This document shows positions 56,570 through 64,000 of a DNA stretch of 64,000 nt, piece by piece. Each line of letters begins with the position of its first letter. The first letter of the stretch is position 1. The notes below the pieces were generated by a model, which saw only the letters and a program-made list of their open reading frames with translations, did not search any database and was not told the DNA's origin. The DNA comes from Isoetes taiwanensis. Lineage: Eukaryota > Streptophyta > Lycopodiopsida > Isoetales > Isoetaceae. The stretch lies in contig JAJEKV010000027.1 in NCBI GenBank assembly GCA_021234155.1, positions 5,392,623 through 5,456,622 of the forward strand, read 5' to 3'. Position numbers and translations under genes: made by a program.

Positions 56570-57893
56570 GGTTTGGGCTGTGCTATACCACTGTATTCTT
56601 CGCCTGCGCGCTCACCACAACCTGTACGATGCTACTCTGCCATATTCGTTTCATCAGTATATATCGGAAGCCTCAAACGGTTCGTTAATTCGAAAATTTC
56701 ACCGTTAACCCTGATTTTGAATTTTGAATATTGGAATACCCGTTAATTATTCGGTCTCCACTACTTAATATCTACTCTATTCCTCGGGTGTGTCCATATC
56801 CTCTTCTATAATAATTGGTTGGCGATTCGAAATCCCGTCCTTCCATGCTTATTTATTTTGTTCTTGTCCATGTACTCATTGCATATCACGTGTCTTTTGA
56901 GTATTTGAGTTTGTAGTGGCGGGTACCGGTTGGTGGGTCTAGCCCTCGCTATCCCGGTGTGTGCGGCGTGGTGAGCCTCTCGTCGTATCTTATTCCGCCC
57001 CGCTTTTTACTCTTAGTTTGCATTTCGCAGGTTTGTGCATTTCGCATGATTTTGAGTTTATAGTGGTCCGGTTACCCGGTTGGTGGGTCTAGCCCTCGCT
57101 ATCACGGTGTCTGCGGTGAGAGCCTCTCTGTCCCGTATCTTATTCTGTCCACCTTTTACTCATACGGTCTTGCGACCTTATACATTTACCTTTTGTAGAT
57201 TTGGAGTGCTTCAGTTAACCAGTTGGTGGGTCTAGCCCTCGCTATACTGGCGTGCGGCGGAGGTTGGAACTCTCTGTTCCGCACTTAATGCTGTCCGCTT
57301 TTGCTCCTTACAATTTGCCTGTTCCCTTGTTTTCGTTGTCCGTCCGTGCATCTCTCCTTTTCCTTCTGCCTCCCCTCTGTATGTCCGTCTTACGTTTTGT
57401 TGTTTTCGGGTCTCATCTGTTTCCTTTACTCCCATCAGCCTTTTAGTTCTTTAGTCTGTCCCGAGTTTGCCACCCTTTTTCTCAAGGTTTTTATGCTGGT
57501 TCCGTGGCTCCCCTTTCGCCCTCGTAAATTCTTGCCTTGGTAAGTACCTTCAGCCTCCCCCCTGTTTTCTGCTGTTCTTTTACTCTTTTACCAATCTGCC
57601 GCTGCTGTGGTCATCTGTCTCCCTTGATGTTTTCTGTGTACTTGGGTTTTCCGTTGTCCCCCTGTGTACCTGTTCCTGTGTTCTGGGGTTGATATCCTGT
57701 TTAACCAATATTTTTACTATCTTGCATGCTACCACCTTTTCCTGTTTTCTGAGTGGATTTCTTGCTGTCGTGTTTGCTGTCGCGTTTTCCCGCCTCTTGG
57801 GTGGATGTCCATGTTGCCTATTTGTCTGTACTCGTAGGGATCTTTGCCATTTGTTGAATTGTGATAGCGTCGTTAGTCACCCAAACTCCCCTC
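56570..57893 (-). promoter_or_regulatory. LINE-2 5' region, purine-rich on the element strand
   Basis: About 1.3 kb precede ORF1 with strong G/A bias on the minus strand and three tandem monomers (see the next entry). Open frames on either strand (57467-57979 +, 57232-57435 -) lack motifs and follow the bias. By position this is the LINE promoter/5' UTR; activity is not shown by the sequence. Confidence 0.55.
56888..57310 (-). repeat. Three tandem ~145-bp monomers in the LINE 5' region
   Basis: Each unit carries GTTGGTGGGTCTAGCCCTCG (plus strand) at 56930, 57080 and 57222, giving periods of 150 and 142. Flanking parts match as well: TTTTGAGT(TT)...GTGGxGGxTACC before, and CGGTGT..GCGG...GAGCCTCT...CCGTATCTTATTC and CTTTTACTC after. 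The units are diverged from each other. Confidence 0.8.
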
Positions 57894-58427
57894 AGGAATG
57901 CATGGAGAGATGTACAGTTACACTTCCAGTACAATTTTGTAAATTGCTACTTGACTACTTTCCGCATATAGTAATCTAAGGGTTATGGATATGAAAATAT
58001 CACTTTACCTTGTGTAGAAAGTAATTGAGAGTAAGAACATACTGATCTTCGTAACAAAGGAGCTGTCTTTTATGTGTAATTCTATCTTATATTCAAAAAG
58101 AGAATTCACAGTTACATATTCTGGCTTATTCAGCCACTTTTAAGCATCTCAGGCAAGATTTTTCCTTCTATGTTCGGGTTTCCCCGCATCATTCAAACAT
58201 TTCATACATCTTTATGCTGAATACATCTTACATATTTTAGCAAAACTGAAAAACTGAAACATAAAAGAGCAAGAAAAGTGACAGATAGAAAGGTAAAGCA
58301 AAAACAAAAACAAAAACAAAAACAAAGGGGTTACATGCAGCCCCTTCATCTCCCTCCATTGTTGCCTCTCCCCATCCCAGATATTCATTTCCTTGGCTTT
58401 TTCTCCGCGGACGACTCCCCTATCTTT
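57894..58427. other. Spacer between LINE-2 and the B-box-like gene, with (CAAAAA)n
   Basis: Non-coding. A short (CAAAAA)n run lies at 58299-58326. The rest probably contains the 3' UTR of the minus-strand gene that stops at 58428. No polyadenylation signal could be chosen. Confidence 0.45.
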
Positions 58428-59012
58428 TTAACTTTTTTCCAGGTTTCTCCCCATATATGCTCGGCATATGAAATCAACAGGGTTCTTCTCGCAACAGTAT
58501 ATACAAACCTTCCCAAAATCACAGATGTATAGGTTGTGCTGATAGCTTGAAGACCGCTGTAACGCTGCATGAATCTGCAATCGATTAAAACACTGCATAG
58601 TTCTGTCTAGATCCTGGCGCCTCACTGAATCATTTTTATCGCCTAATACTCCAAGCACCTCCAGTAACCCCAAAGTATAACCACGATCCCGTATATGTTG
58701 AGCATGATGAATTCGGTCGCAGTACAAACAGTGCACTCGCCCGCAGCTGATGCACGACGGCAGACCCCGTCCCAAGCATAAACACTCCGGTTCACAGATA
58801 CACCAGGGATTGAGATCCTCGAGGTCAGGATTGTAGGGCACCGTAAGGTTGCCCGGGACCCCAGATCCGGGTCGCTTCATGGCCTTTCTCTTCTCCCCAT
58901 CGTTGTCGACTGCTGCTCTCTTACCCTTGTCCATTTCCGCTGTTGAGCTGTGACGAAGGTGAAGACGGAGATGGACTGGCGCTTCCCTCGAACTCTGAAA
59001 TTGAGGGCTCAA
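58428..59012 (-). CDS. Cys/His-rich B-box-like zinc-binding protein, 194 aa
   Basis: The frame opens at ATG 59012; a second ATG in MDKGKRAAV (58934) is an alternative start. Residues 27-48 are basic (DKGKRAAVDNDGEKRKAMKR), a possible nuclear signal. A zinc-binding segment follows: CICEPECLC, then CISCGRVHCLYCDRIHHAQH (about residues 71-106), with Cys/His spacing like a B-box. A second Cys cluster, ICDFGKVCIYCCEK, lies at about 168-181. The protein recalls short plant B-box/PLATZ-type proteins, but the rest does not match either family as I know them. The intact frame, upstream TATA box and lack of repeats make it the best host-gene candidate here. The stop at 58428 assumes no intron; a splice near the end would change the C-terminus. 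Confidence 0.6.
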   Translation of the reverse strand: MSPQFQSSREAPVHLRLHLRHSSTAEMDKGKRAAVDNDGEKRKAMKRPGSGVPGNLTVPYNPDLEDLNPWCICEPECLCLGRGLPSCISCGRVHCLYCDRIHHAQHIRDRGYTLGLLEVLGVLGDKNDSVRRQDLDRTMQCFNRLQIHAALQRSSSYQHNLYICDFGKVCIYCCEKNPVDFICRAYMGRNLEKS

Positions 59013-59088
59013 GAGCTCCAGGCGCTGAGGAATCGTGAGAGATCTTGAGAGTGGGTTTTCACCATTCGTTTATTTCTTTGTTACTACT

Positions 59089-59096
59089 CTTATATA
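59089..59096 (-). promoter_or_regulatory. TATA box for the B-box-like gene
   Basis: TATATAAG on the minus strand lies about 77 bp upstream of the ATG at 59012, a normal distance for a plant core promoter with a short 5' UTR. Confidence 0.6.
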
Positions 59097-59375
59097 GCTC
59101 TAGGGTTACGAAAATCTGTCTGAATTCCCGCTCATTCTTTAAGGTCGTCTGCCTTAAATGCTAGTCTTGTCCTATCTTGTCTCTTCGAATTTTCGTACGT
59201 GAATATTCGCCACCTGTCTCCTAGCTACTTGTCTATCGTACGTACATTTCGTCCCTTTTTTCTATATTTCATTATGTTTCATTCATACGCCTCCCTTGAT
59301 AGTTATGATTATGACGCTAGTCATTCGCGTTCTTTCTTTTTCTTTATATAATCTGTTTATGCTCTCTGCTGTGTT

Positions 59376-59460
59376 GCCACGTGCTCCATCCCCTTTAGCT
59401 GTGCAGTCCGCTACTGTTCCCTTCCTTTTGCCACGTATTCCGTCTCCTTTAATTTTCATG
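59376..59460 (-). promoter_or_regulatory. G-box CACGTG and a related GCCACGT repeat
   Basis: A perfect CACGTG (59378-59383) lies in TTGCCACGTGCTCCATCCCC. A similar block TTGCCACGTATTCCGTCTCC lies about 55 bp further on, and both are followed by TTTA(G/A)xT. G-boxes bind bZIP/bHLH factors. They are about 370-440 bp upstream of the B-box-like gene start, so regulation of it is plausible but inferred. Confidence 0.4.
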
Positions 59461-59510
59461 TAATTATAAATTCAGTGATATTTATCTCACGTTATTAGTC
59501 CCCCACCCCA

Positions 59511-59590
59511 ATCTTTCTTTTTCTTTTATTTTCTTTTCTTTTCCTTTATTTTTCTTTTCTTTTTCTTCTCTTTTCCTTTCTTTTCCCTAA
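59511..59590 (+). repeat. TTTTC-rich pyrimidine tract
   Basis: About 80 bp of C and T, mainly TTTTCT and CTTTTCCTT words, interrupted by a few A. Low complexity. Confidence 0.85.
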
Positions 59591-59929
59591 CGTTTTAAAA
59601 ATTTGAATCACCCGTCGCCGGACTCGTGAATTATTTTCTTGCCGTTTCCCATATCTGCTAGCTTCTACCCCTTTTGGAAATCGATGGATGGTGTCGTGTA
59701 TAATCTATAGTATTATTTATTTAATTACTGCTTCATCCGTCCCTGATCTTGTACTCCGATGATATATTCATCGTCTGCAATCCGTTGTTTTTATCCGATC
59801 GATCACGGTTTGATTTATCTAAAATCTAGACTGGCTAAACTATCTATAATCTATTTAGACTAAGCACGTTCTAAACTGTAACGAAATCTGAGATGATGCA
59901 CTTACCTGCCTTTGCCCCCATCCTTGCTC

Positions 59930-60056
59930 TTATCGTCGTCGCCCATCGTCGCCCACACCATCGTCGCCCACACCATAGATTTGTATTACTGGAATATTAA
60001 CCAGATTTGTATTACTGCTTGAAGGGATTTGTATTACTGGTTGAAGGAAAGGGATT
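59930..60056 (+). repeat. Two short tandem arrays
   Basis: CATCGTCGCCCACAC occurs three times with variations at 59936-59980. The phrase GATTTGTATTACTG then occurs three times at about 59979-60045. Both are small local duplications. Confidence 0.75.
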
Positions 60057-62394
60057 TCAATTTCTTCAAGATACATTTTTTTCTTGAAATGCATTCGATT
60101 TAGGAGCAGCTATAATCGTTCGGGGCAAGTTTTCCTTGAGGTAGAATTCGGAGCCATGTTTGATCGATTGAGGAAAGTTCAAAATGTGCGCCAAGATTTC
60201 GGGAGGATTTGGTATAATTATGGAGAATATTGTATGTCAACCGCCTTTATTAATGATAGGCAACTCCATGTAAAATTCAAAATGTACACTACAAACACTT
60301 TAACCCAGTTCAAATTTCTACATTAATATACACAAAAATTCAATCACCCTTTTATGCTTCTACCCACTTGTTTTTTTCCGGAACAACTGATTCCTTGATC
60401 CTTTTGTCAGAAGGACATAGCATCTAAAGATGTCTAGAAAAGGACTTTACCAAAAACTCATTCGATCCTTTTTTACTTGATGATGCACCTCAGTCTGCCA
60501 CTATCTGTCTAGCCATACACATTTAAATTAGAAACTTTAGGAGTATCTTTTATAGGCTTCGCTACATCCAGGATAACATTGGCTGTTGTGCTCTAATTTG
60601 CATCCTTCAAATATAAATTATTGAGTGTTAAATGGTTGATGAATGTCCAAAATGGGATTTCTTATGTGTATGTGTACATATAGCTTGGAGCAAGAGTCAT
60701 TTTGGATTCCTTCACCAGCAAAGCTAAAAAATGACACTTTTACCAGCAAAGTGACCAGTGCTGCCTCCTCTTTATACTGATCCACATTAGCATTATACCT
60801 CTATATCTTGGCTGTTTTGAGCAAAACAAATAAGAAGGCAGAGGAGATAGACCAGAATAGGAACTTCGAGAGGAGAAGGAGCTCGGTATGAGAAGGCATT
60901 TTTGTAGTGGTATCCTCTAGTGGTATTCTCTTCTAACCAGCATGTAAAAGAGAATAGAGTAATCAAACAAAGAAGACAATAAAAAACATCTGCCATGCAT
61001 GCTCCATACCATAAGCTTCTTCAGCAAGGGCAAAATAACCTTAACACAGAAGCTTCAAAATTGTAAAGTTTTGGGAAACAGCATGCAAAGAAGGGAAGAA
61101 ACCATTGATTTGATGCTTGCAGCAGGGGAATATAGAGCCCAAAGAGCAAGAACAGAAGTAAATTGCAAGACTAAAACCAATAGGGAATACAGAAATGAAA
61201 ACATACAGCTAATATTTGAGCATATAGGCTTTAGAATCGGTTACCAGCATCTTTTCCTGTTCCAGAACTGAAAAACCGATCCCAACTCTACTTAAAACCA
61301 CGTTTCTAGATATTTCATCGTCCAAGCCATCTGCAAGAACCTAGATATGAAGGTGAGCACTCTAAATCGATAGATCCGAACCTTCAAATGCAAAAGGACA
61401 TGTCGCGATTCTTAGAGGATAAATCATTAGAAATCATATATTAGTATAAACTCTCGATTGGATAAGAGCGGCGCCAAACAAAATCCAGACTCCAAAAATG
61501 AGACGGGCAAAAGTTCTGCGATTTTTGGAACATCGAAAATTATTTCCGGCAGTGAAAAACCCTTATACCTTAGAAAATCAATCTTAAAAAAAAATACCAA
61601 AAACCTTTTTGGCCATACCGGATAATCCCAAATTAAAAGGGTTGATATTTACGTTGAAGGATTTCAAATATGAAGATTGCATATCAATGGTCATATTATG
61701 TTTTTGTTATATGATGAAGACTATTTATATCCTCTTATTCAAGTCAAACACCATATTATGAAGATCAAAATTATGTGGTTAGTGCTTACGTATTTACAAT
61801 TTCATTGGATTTAAGTTTCAAGTTTTTTCAAGAATTCAAGCTCTCAAAAGAAGTTGTACAAGATTTATATTTTTTATTTGGAGTTATGGATGACATGATG
61901 GATGTGACTGACCTTAAAAAAAAAAGGCTACACCACATGACCAATCTAAGTTATTAAAGAGCATTATGGAGAGGGGATTAAGCGCCATGCCAAGGCAGAA
62001 GAGAGAGGGTGCGACCTAGATGGGATTTGCCACCCTTGAAGTGATTACATTTATGTGAAGCCATAGAATCGTCGATTGAGGCAATGACATTCGAGTTTTT
62101 AATTTTTATTTTCCTTGGAAGACTTCTAGGATGCTTTTTAAGAATTGAAGATATTTGGATATTGGATTTTGTTAAGTTGCAATGCGATCCTTATGACCTT
62201 TACAAGTCAAAGATTCTGAAGATCTAATTTTGAAGAACTTGCCGGGACGTCGAGTAATTTGAGGGGGAATAATGTAGAAGATATAATTTGCTCATAATTG
62301 TGCTGTTTGAGTCAAATTGTGCTTAAGGAAGCATTGTCATGCCATATTATTCTCTTAAGTTGTGTAAACACTTGGTGGCAGAAGAGAGGAATTT
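60057..62394. other. Unassigned AT-rich DNA, possibly old retroelement remnants
   Basis: No gene is recognised. Frames of 80-90 codons (60084-60326, 60999-61271) have no motif. At about 62242-62275 the string GACGTCGAGTAATTTGAGGGGGAATAATGTAG resembles in style the polypurine end of an internal retrotransposon region next to an LTR, but no LTR pair is found, so this is only a suggestion. Confidence 0.4.
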
Positions 62395-64000
62395 GCGGAA
62401 TATGAAGGGTTTGCTAGATACTTTCTCCTTGGCTCGAGCATTCTTCTGAATTGGGTAAATGCTCCGCATTATGGGCCCAGCTGACTCCGCCTCCCCCTTG
62501 TTTGGCTCTATTCCCTTGGAAGGTGCTTCCAGGTAATGTGTGTACTAAGCTGTTGGGTATTCTCTTTGGAGGGGATGTTTCCATAGGGAGGGTGTGGGAT
62601 GAGATTTTGCAGGGGTTGCAGAAACACCTCAATTGGTGGAAGGGTAGCAAGTTGTCCATGGCAGGTAGGATCACTATTTGCCAAGTCAGTACTTTGTAGC
62701 ACTCATGTGTATACAGCATCTGCGATGTTAGCTCCTGAGGGTAAGATACAGGCTTTGGATAAGATTGTTCGAAATTTTGTGTGGGGCGAGGATGATGAAG
62801 GGGCGGTTGTTAAAGTGGCTTGGTGGAAGTGTCTCCGCCCGGGAGGATGGGGGCTTGGCCATTTTGGATTTGGCACCTTTGCATAGTAAGGTGTTGGTCT
62901 CCAAGTTTGTTTGGAGCATTCTGCAGGATGGAGCATCTTCTCACAGTGCGGCATTGTTGTTGCCGATCTCTTCGCCATGCTTATGGCGTTTGGGAAGCCG
63001 TGCGTGCTTGTGGAGTTTGCCACAGGCAATTGTTATATGGTCTCCCGCCTTTCCCACATGCATCCCCTTTTCTCCGCGGGGGTGTTGCGGGGCTTGGGAT
63101 CATGTGCGTGTGCTCTTCCGGCTAGATTATGCCTCGGTTTATCACCACTCTTCTCCTTTCTTGTGGGTTCCTCTACCACTGCGCAAGATTGCCCTTGGTC
63201 GCCACCGCAGTGCATGCTCCGGACCTTGGCCCGTTGGAGGCGAAGCTCTTGGCTCACCTTGGAGGATTGGTATTGGGGTGGTCAGCTAGCTACGTGGGAG
63301 TTCTTTAGAGCTCACTTTCGCCTGAGGGGCAGTGACCGGGCTATCTGGGAACAAATGGCGGGGAGTATTCCGCTACACATACCTATAGTCCCTCAGGATG
63401 ATGTGGTGGTGCAGGTTTGGAAGGTTCATTCAGATGTTGTGTCTTCTTGTTTTGTGCGGTCTTGTTACCGGGTCGCGGCTATTCATGACACACTTGCCCC
63501 TTCGTGCAAGTGGTCTCTGCGGCTTCCGGGTTCTCGATGGCCTTTCGGTTTGGAAGTGGACATGGAGCTCACTTCCCCCATCGGGCGTTAGGTGCTTCAG
63601 GTGGCCGGGTGGTGCACCAACATCGGGGTGAATGCCATTGTGAGTCAGTTTAGGCCAGGTGTGAGCCCTCTCTGCCCTTGTTGTGGCTTTCATCGTGAGA
63701 CTGTGGAGCATTGTCTGGTTTTATGCCCTCACTTGCAGGCTACCTGGGATTGGGTTAGGGCTCTGTTTCAGGTGAGATTGACTAGCCGCCATTCTTTCGC
63801 TTCATGTGTATCCTGGTGCTTGGTCGCTCTTACGGCAGCAAGCCTTGCATCTGTGCGTGGCTTGGTTGGTGTGGCTGACTTGGAAGCGACGGCGGTTGTG
63901 GATCTTTCAGGGGATTTAGCAGCCTGCAGCCTCTCTGATTCCTCGACTCAGGTACAAGCTATTTCAAAGCTTTCTGGTGTTCCCGAGATTAGTAGAGCGA
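62395..64000 (+). mobile_element. L1-type LINE, 5'-truncated, same family as 11713-16478, runs off the window
   Basis: The match to the first LINE begins just after its LADD motif region (LLDTFSLA, NWVKCSALWAQLTPPPP). It continues through the post-RT block: MAGRITICQVSTL (62655-62695) against MAGRILIAKSVL, and CSTHVYTASAMLAPE against CSTHVYAASCILAPE. A 226-codon frame (62911-63591) and shifted frames lead to a zf-RVT region with LCPCCGFHRETVEHCL and ATWDWVRALFQ (63660-63770), whose Cys/His ligands are better preserved than in the first copy. The end of the element lies beyond 64000. Several shifts; inactive. Confidence 0.8.

Larger units (their letters stand above)
41765..57893 (-). mobile_element. 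Minus-strand LINE with (TATC)n tail and 5' monomers (LINE-2), split by an LTR element
   Basis: On the minus strand, from high to low coordinates, it has a G/A-rich 5' region with three tandem monomers (about 57310-56888), ORF1 (56569-55507), the interrupting LTR retrotransposon (55506-45311), endonuclease and RT (45297-42403), a 3' UTR and a (TATC)n tail (41789-41765). The upper limit of about 57893 is set where the biased composition ends at a GGGGAG run; no target duplication was found to confirm it. Stops and shifts make it inactive. Without the insertion it would be about 5.9 kb. Confidence 0.8.

Noticed and set aside
55450-57979. Plus-strand ORFs of 128-170 codons rich in Cys, Leu and Ser
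   Set aside because: They are antisense to LINE-2 ORF1 and its purine-rich 5' region.
40945-59012. B-box-like gene and the 236-residue ORF as exons of one gene with a giant intron holding the LINE and LTR element
   Set aside because: Same strand and a possible acceptor at 41749, but the B-box frame ends at a normal stop and no donor in phase was found.
62242-62275. Polypurine tract and start of an LTR
   Set aside because: Only a stylistic resemblance; no LTR pair, no pol domains nearby.

Overview
The window looks like a repeat-rich stretch of a land-plant nuclear genome. It is AT-rich and gene-poor, with an R2R3-MYB sequence interrupted at the two intron positions typical of plant MYBs, L1-type LINEs with a DUF4283-like ORF1, a CACTA-type DUF4216 fragment, a Ty3/gypsy element of the Tat/Athila type primed by tRNA-Gln, and a Helitron. 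The species cannot be fixed. The large load of old, nested, diverged elements and the LINEs with 4-5 nt tandem-repeat tails would suit a large-genome non-flowering plant, but that is an impression only.

Layout. 1-8772: mostly unassigned DNA with a 132-bp-period duplication (2145-2390), a 0.56 kb foldback/MITE-like element (3434-3990) and a GC-rich island ending in a dense palindrome cluster (7292-7712). 8773-9600: a MYB pseudogene with its introns kept and two frameshifts. 9592-25747: a head-to-tail duplication in the order A1-B1-A2-B2, where A is non-coding and B carries the CACTA DUF4216 fragment, a 60-bp minisatellite and a reversed LINE fragment. A full L1-type LINE (11713-16478) sits inside A1, and its empty site survives in A2. 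A second foldback element (23335-23943) lies where A2 would join B2. 25748-26265: a degenerate GAATCT-rich array.

29216-32308 and 37879-37909: one 5'-truncated LINE whose (ATTCT)n tail is split by a 5.57 kb minus-strand Helitron (32309-37878). 38667-40193: a multi-exon Ulp1/C48 cysteine-peptidase-like gene. A 236-codon ORF of unknown function converges on it (40949-41659). 41765 to about 57893: a second LINE family on the minus strand, with a (TATC)n tail and three 5' tandem monomers. It is split between ORF1 and the endonuclease region by a 10.2 kb LTR retrotransposon (45311-55506) with a GGGTT target duplication, TG..CA LTRs and a tRNA-Gln primer site. 58428-59012: a Cys/His-rich B-box-like gene with its own TATA box, the most likely intact host gene. 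62395-64000: a copy of the first LINE family that runs off the window.

Most of the biology here is mobile-element history rather than a working pathway. The best candidates for something new are the apparent order protease / RNase H-like domain / reverse transcriptase in the LTR element, the tandem 5' monomers of the minus-strand LINE, and the convergent Ulp1-like plus unknown-ORF pair. All were read by eye; no database search was possible.
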